This document shows positions 1 to 8,534 of a stretch of 64,000 nucleotides of DNA, in pieces. The notes beneath the pieces are model-generated. The model searched no databases. It saw only the letters and a program-made list of their open reading frames with translations, and had not been told where the DNA came from. The DNA comes from Paraburkholderia azotifigens (GTDB lineage: Bacteria; Pseudomonadota; Gammaproteobacteria; Burkholderiales; Burkholderiaceae), in contig NZ_VOQS01000005.1 of the NCBI RefSeq assembly GCF_007995085.1, positions 1,736,001 to 1,800,000 on the forward strand. Direction: 5' to 3'. The stretch's first letter is position 1. Every line of letters starts with the position of its first letter. Both the position numbers and the translations under genes were made by a program.

Positions 1-15
1 AGCGCCTTCGTAGAC

Positions 16-1152
16 GTGCCATCGCCCGCCGGCTTCCCCGACAGCCCCGCATCGCGCGTGCTTGCGCAACCATTGATGCTCGGCCTGTTCCTGCCCATCC
101 AGGCGGGTGGATGGAGCGCATCGACGCTTCCGCGCACCACCGACTGGTCGTTCGACTACAACGCCGACCTTGTGCTCAAGGCGGAGGCGCTTGGCTTTGA
201 TCTTGTGTTCGCGTTGTCGCAATGGCTGCCGAAAGGCGGTTATGGCGGCGTGTTCAACGGCCAGGCGCTCGATTCGTTCATGACGCTCGCCGCGTTGACG
301 GCGCGCACCCAGCGCATCATTCTCGTCGCCACGAGCCACGTGCTATACGGCCCGTGGCATCCGCTGCACTTCGCGAAATTCACCGCGACGCTCGATCACA
401 TCTCGCGCGGCCGCTGGGGCATCAACGTGGTGACGGGGCATCGCGCCGTCGAGCACGAGATGTTCGGCTGGCATCGTATCGAGCATGACCGGCGCTACGA
501 GATGGCAGCCGAGTTTCTCGATGCCGTCCAGCAACTCTGGGCGCAAACCGACAACTTCACGTTCGAGCCGGAGCTGTCCAGCTGGCGATTGAACGGCGCA
601 TTCGTCACACCGAAACCGAAGTATGGGCGGCCGTTGCTGATCAACGCGACAGGCTCGGATGCCGGCATCGATTTCGCATCACGCTATTCGGACGTGGTTT
701 TCATCACAAGCCCGGCGGGCACCGATATCGACAGCGCGCTTGATGCACTGCCCGTTCATGCCGCACGCGTCAAAGCCGCAGCCGCCGCTCGCGGACGCCG
801 GATCCGCACGCTGCTCAATCCCCTCGTGGTCTGCCGCGACACATCTGCCGAAGCGCGCGCATATCGCGACGCGATCGTCGCGCATGCCGACGAAGGCAGC
901 TTCCATCGTTTCGACAGCGATGCACATGCGTGGCGCGGCGGCAACGAACAGCGCTCGCAGGCAGCGGCGCGCGCGGTGGGGGGCAATGTGTCGATCGTCG
1001 GCTCGCCGGAGGAAGTGGCAGACTACATCGTGCGTTTGCACAAGGCGGGCATCGACGGCGTGCAGTTGAGCTTCTACGACTTCAAGCCCGATCTCGACTT
1101 CTTCGGCGAGCGGGTGTTGCCCTTGCTCCGCGAAGCCGGCCTGCGCTCGTGA
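16..1152 (+). CDS. LLM-class flavin-dependent monooxygenase (SfnG/SsuD-like)
   Basis: Luciferase-like TIM-barrel monooxygenase expected to use FMNH2 and O2 to cleave a C-S bond in a sulfonate or sulfone. The N-terminal stretch (GLFLPIQAGGWS, TDWSFDYNADLVLKAEALGFD, then LSQWLPKGGYGG) follows the pattern of dimethylsulfone and alkanesulfonate monooxygenases. The GRWGINVVTG segment is the usual FMN-binding region of the family. A GTG start is given, with an ATG at 76 as an alternative. No stop codon lies between base 1 and the GTG in this frame, so the true start could be upstream of the window. Two related NtaA/DszA-type genes and a DszC-like gene follow on the other strand, which supports sulfur scavenging. 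The substrate is not predictable. Confidence 0.8.
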   Translation: MPSPAGFPDSPASRVLAQPLMLGLFLPIQAGGWSASTLPRTTDWSFDYNADLVLKAEALGFDLVFALSQWLPKGGYGGVFNGQALDSFMTLAALTARTQRIILVATSHVLYGPWHPLHFAKFTATLDHISRGRWGINVVTGHRAVEHEMFGWHRIEHDRRYEMAAEFLDAVQQLWAQTDNFTFEPELSSWRLNGAFVTPKPKYGRPLLINATGSDAGIDFASRYSDVVFITSPAGTDIDSALDALPVHAARVKAAAAARGRRIRTLLNPLVVCRDTSAEARAYRDAIVAHADEGSFHRFDSDAHAWRGGNEQRSQAAARAVGGNVSIVGSPEEVADYIVRLHKAGIDGVQLSFYDFKPDLDFFGERVLPLLREAGLRS

Positions 1153-1207
1153 CGGGCCAGCTTATCCGCGTTCAAGACCTCAACGAGTCGACTTCACCGG
1201 GTCGATC

Positions 1208-2563
1208 TCACTGGGTCGCCGTCTCGCGCAGATAACGCGACACAGGCTGACTCAGACCGAGGTTCTCGCGCAGCGTGCGCCCTTCGTATTCGCTGCGGAA
1301 CAGGCCGCGCCGCCGCAGTTCGGGCAGCACGAGGCGAATGAAATCATCAAGGCTGTTGGGCAGCAGCGCCGGCATCACGTTGTAGCCGTCGGCGCCATAG
1401 TTGACGAAGCGTTCTTCGAGTGCATCGACGATCTGCTCCGCCGTGCCGACCAGTTGCCAGTGGCCGCGCGCGCCCGCAATACGCAGGTACAGCTCGCGTA
1501 TCGTGAGATTCTCGCGCCGCGCGAGTTCGAGCGTCAGCGACTGCCGGCTCTTGCTTGCGTTGGTTTCCGGCAGTTCCGGAATCGGACCGTCGAGCGGATA
1601 GCCGGACAGATCGAAGCCGCCCGTCACCGTCGAGACGAGCGCGAGCCCGACGGCGGGATCGATGAGTTCTTGCAGCGCTTCGAACTTCTCGCGCGCCTCG
1701 CTCTCGGTCGCGCCGACGATGGGCATCACGCCGGGCATGATCTTGAGGTCGTCCGGCTCGCGTCCATAAGCCGCCATCCGGCCTTTGACGTCCGCATGGA
1801 ACGCTACGGCATCGTCGAGCGTCTGTTGCGCGGTGAAGATCACTTCGGCCGTGCGCGCCGCGAGCGCCTTACCTGCTTCCGACGAGCCCGCCTGCACGAC
1901 GACGGGCCTGCCCTGCGGCGTGCGTTCGACGTTCAACGGCCCGCGTACGTTGAAGAACTGGCCGCGATGATCGAGCGAGTGCCGCTTCGACGGATCGAAG
2001 TACACGCCCGACGCCTTGTCGCGCACGAAAGCGTCTTCGTCCCAGCTGTCCCACAGACCTTCGACGACTTCCGCGAACTCGACCGCGCGCTCGTACCGCG
2101 TCGCATGCGCGAGATGCTCGTCGAAGTTGAAGTTCTTCGCCTCGTGCGCGCTCGACGATGTGACCAGATTCCAGCCTGCTCGCCCGCCGCTGATGTGATC
2201 GAGCGACGCGAATTTGCGCGCGATGTGATACGGCTCGTTGAAAGTCGTCGATGCCGTGCCGACCAGACCGATACGTTCCGTCACGGCCGCGAGCGCCGAC
2301 AGCAACGTGAGCGGCTCGAACTGCGCAACATAGCTGTGCGCGGTGCGGCTCAGAAAGTCGACGTTGTCGCCGCGTGTACCTGCGCCGTCCGCGAGAAAGA
2401 TCAGATCGAACTTCGCCGCTTCCGCCGCCTGCGCGAGCCGCACGTAGTGGCGGAAGTCGCGCCCGGCGTCGGCCGTCGAATCGGGATGCCGCCATGCGGC
2501 AATGTGATGTCCCGTCGGATACAGAAACGCGCCGAGGCGCAGATGACCTTTGCGTGAAGTCAT
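1208..2563 (-). CDS. NtaA/SnaA/DszA-family FMN-dependent monooxygenase
   Basis: Protein of 451 residues, the usual size for the NtaA/SnaA/DszA branch of luciferase-like monooxygenases. These are two-component enzymes that take FMNH2 from a separate reductase. Family landmarks are LGAFLYPTGHHIAAWRHP near the N terminus, AKFDLIFLADG, the FNEPYHIARKFASLDHISGGRAGWNLVTS flavin-site region (about residues 110-140), and a C-terminal GYNVMPALLP/ LPELRRRGLFRSEYEG block. It lies 13 bp downstream of a paralogue on the same strand, so the two are probably co-transcribed. Likely role: oxidative C-S or C-N bond cleavage during sulfate limitation. Substrate unknown. Confidence 0.85.
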   Translation of the reverse strand: MTSRKGHLRLGAFLYPTGHHIAAWRHPDSTADAGRDFRHYVRLAQAAEAAKFDLIFLADGAGTRGDNVDFLSRTAHSYVAQFEPLTLLSALAAVTERIGLVGTASTTFNEPYHIARKFASLDHISGGRAGWNLVTSSSAHEAKNFNFDEHLAHATRYERAVEFAEVVEGLWDSWDEDAFVRDKASGVYFDPSKRHSLDHRGQFFNVRGPLNVERTPQGRPVVVQAGSSEAGKALAARTAEVIFTAQQTLDDAVAFHADVKGRMAAYGREPDDLKIMPGVMPIVGATESEAREKFEALQELIDPAVGLALVSTVTGGFDLSGYPLDGPIPELPETNASKSRQSLTLELARRENLTIRELYLRIAGARGHWQLVGTAEQIVDALEERFVNYGADGYNVMPALLPNSLDDFIRLVLPELRRRGLFRSEYEGRTLRENLGLSQPVSRYLRETATQ

Positions 2564-2576
2564 GATGTGTGTGGAC

Positions 2577-3926
2577 CTACGCGCTCTTGCGCCATAGCTC
2601 TGCGTTGTCGGGGCACGCCAGCCCGAGGTGCTCGCGCAGCGTCGTGCCTTCGTATTCAGTGCGGAAAATGCCGCGCTTTTGCAAAATTGGCACGACGCCG
2701 TCCACGAAGTCGCTTAGTCCGCCCGGCAACGCATCGGGCATCAGATTGAAGCCGTCGGCGGCACCGCCGTTGAACCAGTGCTCGATATCGTCGGCGACCT
2801 GCTCCGGCGTGCCGACGATCACGCGATGCCCCGTCCCGCCCGCCAGCGAGCGGATCAGCTCGCGCACCGTATAGCCGTGACTGCGGCCTTGCGCGATGGT
2901 CGCGTGAAAGAACGTATGGTTGCCGTTGCCGCCGCCAGGCAGAGCGATATCGTCGGGCAAGGGCCGATCGAGTTTCAGGCGCTCCACGTCGATTCCGAGC
3001 GTGCCTGCCAGTCGATGGAGGCTGTAGCGCCACGGAATCTGGTCGACCAGTTCGTCGCGGCGGCGCAACGCTTGCGCCTCCGTCGCGCCGATGATGGTGG
3101 TGAGACCCGCGAGCACCTTCACACCAGCGCGTCCATATGCAGCCGCCCGCGTGTTGAGATCGCGCCGGTAAGCCGCGGACTCTTCAAACGACTGCGACGC
3201 AGAGAACACCGCCTCTGCATGACGCGCGGCCAGATCGCGGCCATCGGGCGAGCCGCCCGCCTGCACCACGACGGGATGGCCTTGCGGCGAGCGCGGCAAA
3301 TTCAGCGGACCTTGCACGTCGAAGTACTGGCCGCGATGCGCGACGGGATGCACTTTCGATACATCGACAAAACGGCCGCCCGCCTTGTCGCCGACGAATG
3401 CGTCGTCTTCCCAGCTATCCCACAGCGCCTTCACGAGTTCGGTGAATTCGGCGGCGCGTTCGTAGCGCTGCGCATGATCCGGGACTGCGTCGCGGCCGAA
3501 GTTACGCGCCGAAGGCAGATCCGCTGTCGTGACGACGTTCCATCCCGCACGCCCGTTGCTGACGTGATCGAGCGTCGAGAAACGACGTGCGATGTTGTAC
3601 GGCTCGTTATAGCTCGTCGATGCCGTGCCGATCACACCGATGTGCGACGTCGCCGCCGCAATACTCGCGAGCAGCACCGTCGGCTCGAGCGCAGTGATCG
3701 GGCGGAAATCGATCTGGTCGACGATGGCCGCGTTATCCGCGAGAAATACGGCATCCAGCTTTGCCGCCTCCGCGATCTGCGCGACGCGCACATAGTGCTG
3801 CACGTCGACGAATGCGCGCGGGTCCGCGTCGGCCAGCCGCCACGCGGAAGGCACGAAGCCGGAATGCAGGATGTTGACGTTCAGATGCAGGCGGCGCTCA
3901 ACCGCAGGCGCCGTGATACGGCTCAT
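2577..3926 (-). CDS. NtaA/SnaA/DszA-family FMN-dependent monooxygenase (paralogue)
   Basis: A second NtaA/DszA-type flavin monooxygenase, clearly paralogous to the gene downstream (shared AKLDAVFLADN, YNEPYNIARRFSTLDHVSNGRAGWNVVTT and C-terminal PILQKRGIFRTEYEGTTLRE motifs). The ATG at 3926 is chosen because GGAGA lies 8 bp upstream; the frame stays open to 3965. The pair forms a minus-strand operon with the short DUF3088 gene just upstream. Expected to oxidise an organosulfur or other heteroatom compound with FMNH2 from an unlinked reductase. Confidence 0.85.
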   Translation of the reverse strand: MSRITAPAVERRLHLNVNILHSGFVPSAWRLADADPRAFVDVQHYVRVAQIAEAAKLDAVFLADNAAIVDQIDFRPITALEPTVLLASIAAATSHIGVIGTASTSYNEPYNIARRFSTLDHVSNGRAGWNVVTTADLPSARNFGRDAVPDHAQRYERAAEFTELVKALWDSWEDDAFVGDKAGGRFVDVSKVHPVAHRGQYFDVQGPLNLPRSPQGHPVVVQAGGSPDGRDLAARHAEAVFSASQSFEESAAYRRDLNTRAAAYGRAGVKVLAGLTTIIGATEAQALRRRDELVDQIPWRYSLHRLAGTLGIDVERLKLDRPLPDDIALPGGGNGNHTFFHATIAQGRSHGYTVRELIRSLAGGTGHRVIVGTPEQVADDIEHWFNGGAADGFNLMPDALPGGLSDFVDGVVPILQKRGIFRTEYEGTTLREHLGLACPDNAELWRKSA

Positions 3927-3983
3927 TGTGTTTCTCCGTGATGTCGCGCGCCTGTGCATGCGCACGATGTTTTCAGTCGCACC

Positions 3984-4328
3984 TCAATGCACTTTCGGGA
4001 AGCCGTGCCGCTCGGCCAGCAGATCGAGAATGCGGCGCGTGTCGGTGACGAAGCGGCGCTCGCCGAGCGTCTGCGCATCGGCGGGTGCAGGTTGATCGTC
4101 GCCAAAGACCAGCACGGGCAGTCCTTGATGCGCTTCGTCGAGCGCTTCGACAACGGCCTTGCGCGGACGCCCGAACGGAACGTGCCGCACGTCGAGCCGC
4201 GCCACCCGCGCCGGGTCGCTCGCCAGCAAGCCTTCGATAGGCGCGCCGTCCGGACAGATGAAACGCTCGCCCGGATACGTCGGGTCCGCAAAACCAGGTT
4301 CGAGCAACAGCAGAAGATCACGACTCAT
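3984..4328 (-). CDS. DUF3088-type small protein
   Basis: Small soluble protein of 114 residues (RDLLLLLEPGFADPTYPGERFICPDGAPIEGLLA...). The arrangement resembles the DUF3088 family: it opens like a thioredoxin-like fold protein but has no CxxC. The ATG at 4328 is preferred over upstream in-frame starts because GAGG lies about 9 bp ahead of it. It sits between the DszC-like gene and the NtaA-type pair on the same strand, so it is probably part of the same sulfur-scavenging transcription unit. No biochemical role is known to me for the family. Confidence 0.65.
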   Translation of the reverse strand: MSRDLLLLLEPGFADPTYPGERFICPDGAPIEGLLASDPARVARLDVRHVPFGRPRKAVVEALDEAHQGLPVLVFGDDQPAPADAQTLGERRFVTDTRRILDLLAERHGFPKVH

Positions 4329-4436
4329 CGCGAGCGACCTCATTGAAACGATAACGCGGTTATTGTCGAATGCGGGTTGACGCGCCGCCACGAAGAAATC
4401 GGCGTATCGATATGCCGCTGCACGCTATGCGCAATG

Positions 4437-5660
4437 CTAGAAAACGCGCCCTTCCGTCAGATGCGTGGTCACGCCGTTCAGCTCGTAATCGCCGATCACA
4501 CGCGCCTTGTGCAGCAGCGGGTTGTGGCTGAAGATCGTACGCAGGTTGCGCCAGTGGCGGTCAAAATTGTGCGCGCGCGAAGTGGCCGATGCGCCGCCCG
4601 CTTCGAACATGCGCTCGGCCGCGTACAGCGCCAGCTTGCTCACGACGAGCTGCGTGCGCGCCGTCGCGAGCGCGCCTTCCAGCACGAGCGCTTGCGCATC
4701 GGGCGCGCCGTTGCGGATCGCCTGCGACGAGCGCTCCAGCACACGCGCGTTGTCGCGCACGAGCGCGTCGATCGTATGGCTGTGCGCCGTCAGATCGCCG
4801 ACGACCTGCTGGATGAACGCATCTTCGCGCGCCGACGGCGCGGGGCTGTGCAATGCGGGACGGCCGTGATGCAGTACATAGTGCTTCGCGTCGGCGACGA
4901 CGTTACGCACGATGCCCGCGCCCACCGCGACGAGATGCAACTGACGCAGCGCGCCGCCGTGACGGCCGACGAGGGTCGTCTGGATGCGTTTCGTCACTTC
5001 GTCCGCACGCACCAGCAGGTTGTCGAACTCCAGACTGCCGCTCGCCGTCATTCGCTGCCCCATGCCGTCCCAGTCGTCGAGTACATGAAAGCCCTCGCGC
5101 TTGACGGGCACGATCGCGACGACGGGCTCGCCGTTTTCATCCTGCAGATTCAGGCGCGCGAAGTCGGAAAATGCGGTTCCCGTCGCGTAGTATTTGCGGC
5201 CGCTCAAGCGGTAGTGCTCGCCGTCGCGCCGCAGTTGCGTCGTGATCTCGCCGGGGCGCGACGTGCCCAGTTCCGTCGACGCGCCGCCGAAAATCGCGCC
5301 GTCTGCGACACGCTGGATTTGCAGATCGTTGAACGGCGTGCGTGGCGCGAGCAGCAGCGCTTCCGTCTGGTCGAAATGAATGCGCAACGCGTGCGCGATG
5401 TTGCTTTCTGCCGCGCCGAGCGTCGCGATCACATCGAATACGTCTTCGAGCGAGCCGCCGAGGCCGCCCCATTCGACGGGCAAGCGCAAGCGGCCAAGAC
5501 GCGATTCGCGAAACAGCGCGAAGCCGTCGAACGGCAATTCGCGCCTCGCCTCGCGCGACGCCGCGCCCTCGCCGATTGCTTTCGCGAGCGCGGGCAACCC
5601 GGCGAGCGCCGTCTGAAGCCGCTGATGCGCGGCGTGATCCGTTGGAGCCAGAGCAGACAT
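4437..5660 (-). CDS. DszC/SfnB-like acyl-CoA-dehydrogenase-fold monooxygenase
   Basis: Acyl-CoA dehydrogenase-fold flavoprotein of about 407 residues. Sequence features match the SfnB/DszC group, which uses reduced flavin to oxygenate sulfur compounds rather than dehydrogenating acyl-CoAs. The features are LRLPVEWGGLGGS, the middle-domain segment YRLSGRKYYATGTAFSDFA, and the C-terminal NLRTIFSHNPLLHKARVIGDYELNG, where DszC-like proteins carry their His-rich active-site end. The start at 5660 has GAGGAAACGAAG directly upstream; an upstream in-frame ATG at 5684 lacks this. Divergent from the binding-protein gene at 5921. Probable role: organosulfur (or sulfone) oxidation under sulfur limitation. 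Confidence 0.8.
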   Translation of the reverse strand: MSALAPTDHAAHQRLQTALAGLPALAKAIGEGAASREARRELPFDGFALFRESRLGRLRLPVEWGGLGGSLEDVFDVIATLGAAESNIAHALRIHFDQTEALLLAPRTPFNDLQIQRVADGAIFGGASTELGTSRPGEITTQLRRDGEHYRLSGRKYYATGTAFSDFARLNLQDENGEPVVAIVPVKREGFHVLDDWDGMGQRMTASGSLEFDNLLVRADEVTKRIQTTLVGRHGGALRQLHLVAVGAGIVRNVVADAKHYVLHHGRPALHSPAPSAREDAFIQQVVGDLTAHSHTIDALVRDNARVLERSSQAIRNGAPDAQALVLEGALATARTQLVVSKLALYAAERMFEAGGASATSRAHNFDRHWRNLRTIFSHNPLLHKARVIGDYELNGVTTHLTEGRVF

Positions 5661-5778
5661 TCTTCGTTTCCTCGTTTCTCGCACGCGAGTGGTCGACCGA
5701 CAAGCGAGCCAGTATAGGGACGCGTCCTCGAGCGGATAACAACCGATTTGCGCTTACGTTATTCGCGTGCGTGCAATG

Positions 5779-5792
5779 GCATACGTATATGC
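5779..5792. promoter_or_regulatory. Inverted repeat in the divergent organosulfur promoter region
   Basis: GCATA and TATGC arms separated by 4 bp lie in the 260-bp divergent region between the DszC-like gene (minus) and the MetQ-like gene (plus). A palindrome in this position is a reasonable regulator-binding candidate, but it is short and no regulator gene is adjacent. Confidence 0.25.
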
Positions 5793-5920
5793 ACTTTCGT
5801 ACGACGTGCAGCGAAGCAAATCACGTCGCGATGCTTAACGATCGATCGATTCGTTCTTTGACCGCCGCATTCGCGCTTCACGATAATCGGCATCCCATCT
5901 TCACGAACAGGAGCGCGTTC

Positions 5921-6766
5921 ATGCGCAGCATCGCCTTGTTGGCGCGCCTTGCCATGGTTGCCGCTTGTTCGGCGCTCGCGTTATCCGCGAGCGCCGCGCA
6001 CGCCGCCGACAATCCAGCAGCGAAAACGCAGCCGACGCTGCGCATCGGCTTCGTGCCGGGTCCGTATGCCGATGAATTCCGCCAGGGCGTCGAGCCGCAA
6101 CTCGTCCGCAAGGGCTACACCGTGCGATACGTCGAGTTCAGCACCGGGCTCGAAGCGAATCAGGCCGTACATAGCGGCGAAATCCTCGCCGATGTCATGC
6201 AGCACAGCGTCTATCTGAAGTCGTATAACGATCGCAACGGCACCGATCTCGTGCCTGTCGTGCAGGTGCCGACTCCGCCGATGGGACTGTTTTCGACGAA
6301 GCACCGCTCGCTCGCGGAGGTCAAGCGCGGCGCCACCGTTGCCGTGCCGAACGATCCCGTCAACCTGGAACGCGCGCTGAAGATCCTGCAGACCATCGGC
6401 TGGATACGCATCAAGCCGAATCCCAACCCTGTCGATGTGACCGAGCGCGACGTGATCGCGAATCCCGCAGGCATCCGCATCGTTCCGCTCGAATCCGCAC
6501 AGGCGCCGCGTGCGCTCGAAGATGTCGACTATGCGGCGATCCAGGGCAACTTCGCGATCGCGAGCGGCCATCGTCTCGCCGATGCGCTCGCGCTCGAACA
6601 GATGACCTCGCCCTATGTGAATCAGGTGGTGGTGAAAGCGGCGAACCGCAATGCGCGTGCAACGGCCGACATCGTCGCGGCCTATCAGTCGGATGAGTTC
6701 CGCAACGCGATTCTCGGCAACCGCTTCTACGACGGTTTCCGCATGCCTGACTATTTCCATCGATGA
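5921..6766 (+). CDS. MetQ/NlpA-family ABC transporter substrate-binding protein
   Basis: Periplasmic binding protein of 281 residues. It has an N-terminal signal peptide (MRSIALLARLAMVAACSALALSAS) and then the family core: LRIGFVPGPYADEF, VEFSTGLEANQAVHSGEILADVMQHSVYLKSYN and VAVPNDPVNLERALKIL. These match the MetQ/NlpA group, which binds methionine and related compounds. A Cys at residue 15 could be a lipidation site, but the signal could equally be cleaved after AHA. AGGAG sits 7 bp before the ATG. No MetN ATPase or MetI permease gene is adjacent, so it is an orphan receptor here. Context suggests capture of a sulfur compound for the neighbouring monooxygenases. Confidence 0.75.
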   Translation: MRSIALLARLAMVAACSALALSASAAHAADNPAAKTQPTLRIGFVPGPYADEFRQGVEPQLVRKGYTVRYVEFSTGLEANQAVHSGEILADVMQHSVYLKSYNDRNGTDLVPVVQVPTPPMGLFSTKHRSLAEVKRGATVAVPNDPVNLERALKILQTIGWIRIKPNPNPVDVTERDVIANPAGIRIVPLESAQAPRALEDVDYAAIQGNFAIASGHRLADALALEQMTSPYVNQVVVKAANRNARATADIVAAYQSDEFRNAILGNRFYDGFRMPDYFHR

Positions 6767-7047
6767 GCCGTCTCTGGTACACACGCTGTCCCGCGCCGAC
6801 GCCGTTCTTCGGACGTGTCGTGCGACAGGTTCGCCTGATTCCACGCATGCGGCCGCATTCACGCACCGGCGAACGCGTTGATTCGCAGTACTGCCGGGCG
6901 GGCTGTGTTGAATACTGCATCCCCTGAGGCGTCGAGCTTGTAGCGGCACATGCACGAACGTCATTCCGTACTGTCGCTCGCGGGAAGGGTATGAGGCGGC
7001 CTATCGGCAGGAGGCGTAAAATTTGACTGACGATAGGACGCCGACCG

Positions 7048-7671
7048 ATGACTTGCGATTGCCATCAGCAGAACGCGGACACAGAGACCGAACGCAGAAC
7101 TCTGCGAATCGCGCTCATCCTCAATGCGACGATGTTCGTCGTAGGGATGGCAGCAGGTCTGTGGGCACAGTCGACCGGTCTGATGGCCGATGCCCTGGAC
7201 ATGCTCACTGATGCAGCCGCATACGCACTAAGCCTCATGGCCGTTACGCGTGGTGCCCGGTTCAAGAGGTACTCGGCCAGGTGGACGAGCGCAACGCTGG
7301 TCTTTCTCAGCGTCGGCATATTTGTCGATGTTGTTCGACGGTTTATGTTCGGCAGCGAGCCGCTTGGCGGTGCCATGATTACTTTCTCGTTGCTCTCGCT
7401 CGCGGTGAATGTGACCGTGTTGCGGATGCTCTCGAAATACCGTGAAGGCGAAGTGCATCTGCGCGCGAGCTGGATCTGCACACGAGCCGACGTCATTGCC
7501 AACTTCGGAGTGTTGGCTTCCGGCCTCGTGGTGCTTGCGACAGGTTGGCGATATGCAGACCTGTTGGCCGGAGTCGGTATCGCAACCTACGTGGCGAAGG
7601 AAGCACTCGAAATCTGGCGGCGGACGAGCTACTCCAAAGAAGGTCGCCGCTCTCTCCAGGCGGACCATTGA
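7048..7671 (+). CDS. Short cation diffusion facilitator (CDF) transporter
   Basis: Inner-membrane cation transporter of 207 residues with about five or six membrane segments and no C-terminal cytoplasmic domain, shorter than typical CDF proteins (about 300). The TM2-type motif is ADALDMLTD (Asp51, Asp55), with Asp in place of the common His. The TM5-type motif is WICTRADVIANFGVLASG, where Asp148 aligns with the conserved Asp and Cys144 falls at the usual His position. The N terminus MTCDCH adds two Cys and a His. It lies just upstream of a Met-rich periplasmic protein and the ars operon, so metal or metalloid efflux is likely. The ion is not predictable. Confidence 0.75.
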   Translation: MTCDCHQQNADTETERRTLRIALILNATMFVVGMAAGLWAQSTGLMADALDMLTDAAAYALSLMAVTRGARFKRYSARWTSATLVFLSVGIFVDVVRRFMFGSEPLGGAMITFSLLSLAVNVTVLRMLSKYREGEVHLRASWICTRADVIANFGVLASGLVVLATGWRYADLLAGVGIATYVAKEALEIWRRTSYSKEGRRSLQADH

Positions 7672-7699
7672 GCACGAAGCATCCAGTTTCCACAAGCCG

Positions 7700-7740
7700 T
7701 TGATTCAAATCAAAGGCGAACGGGACCTCCCGCGTAGGCT
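7700..7740 (+). promoter_or_regulatory. FNR/ANR-type class II promoter (TTGAT-N4-ATCAA)
   Basis: TTGAT-TCAA-ATCAA at 7700-7713 matches the FNR/ANR consensus exactly. A TAGGCT hexamer at 7735-7740 can serve as the -10 box. It places transcription start near 7748, so the activator site would be centred at about -41.5, the classical class II position. The downstream gene is the Met-rich periplasmic protein at 7791. This suggests induction under low oxygen by an FNR/ANR homologue, which is not encoded in the window. Confidence 0.7.
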
Positions 7741-7790
7741 AGTTGTATGACACACCAAAGCCGGGTGTGCTTCAGTCCGCCGGAGGCCTC

Positions 7791-8303
7791 GTGAAAAAAC
7801 TTACGCTCGCCATGGCTATCAGCCTGGCACTGTCATCCCCGCTGCTTCAGGCAGCATCCAAAGACACGGCTGCCGCGCAAAGCAGTTCCAAGGCTACAAG
7901 CCCGGATACGGCCACATTCGATAAGAGCCTGGCTCAGTTTCAGGAGCAGATGAAAACGATGCAGGCGCAGATGGACCAGATTCGCAAGACCCAGGACCCT
8001 CAGGAACGTCAGAAACTCCTGCAACAGCACTGGGCGACAATGCACAGCGCGATGGACACCATGCACCGCATGTGGGGACCTGGAATGATGGGATATGGCG
8101 GGATGGGCCCCGGCATGATGGGCGGCCCCGGCATGATGGGCGGCTGGGGGCATATGGGAGGCTATTACTCGCAGTTGACGCCCGAACAACTCCGGAAGCG
8201 GCAGTACATGACTGACCAGTATCTGCGCATGCAGCAGGAAATGATGAACAACATGATGTGGCAACAGCAATACTGGACGGCCCCTCCCGCAAGTACGCAA
8301 TAG
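7791..8303 (+). CDS. Methionine-rich periplasmic protein, possible metal binding
   Basis: Small secreted protein of 170 residues. It has a signal peptide (VKKLTLAMAISLALSSPLLQAAS), then a polar helical segment (about 45-90, QEQMKTMQAQMDQIRKTQDPQERQKLLQQH). A Gly/Met/His/Trp-rich stretch follows (about 98-125, repeats of GPGMMG and GWGHMGG), then a C-terminal helix rich in Met and Gln. Met-rich motifs of this kind often bind Cu(I) or Ag(I), but no function is assigned. The GTG start at 7791 has GGAGG five bases upstream; an upstream in-frame codon at 7743 would delay the signal peptide. Placed directly behind a predicted FNR-type promoter and before the ars genes. Confidence 0.65.
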   Translation: MKKLTLAMAISLALSSPLLQAASKDTAAAQSSSKATSPDTATFDKSLAQFQEQMKTMQAQMDQIRKTQDPQERQKLLQQHWATMHSAMDTMHRMWGPGMMGYGGMGPGMMGGPGMMGGWGHMGGYYSQLTPEQLRKRQYMTDQYLRMQQEMMNNMMWQQQYWTAPPASTQ

Positions 8304-8512
8304 CGACACTGCCGTGAAAAGCAGCGATGAAATGACCTTTCGTTCGGTTGGCAACGCGAGGAAGCGGCAAACACATCGTCGTGTAATGAGCGCCTCATAG
8401 CGAATCAATGTCTGGCGTTGTGCGACAGTTCCTGCCCAGCCTCGCCATCGACGGCAGCATTCACCTTCCCGGAACACGAAGGGCAAGCAAGAAATTCCTG
8501 TCATTCATTCGT

Positions 8513-8534
8513 TATTTCGACTATCATCGAAATA
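8513..8534. promoter_or_regulatory. ArsR operator palindrome
   Basis: Perfect inverted repeat with 8-bp arms TATTTCGA and TCGAAATA around a 6-bp centre, ending on the first base of the arsR start codon. Its position and AT-rich arms fit an autoregulatory ArsR operator. Binding would block initiation or early elongation of the arsR-arsI-arsC-acr3-arsH operon until arsenite is bound. Confidence 0.65.
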
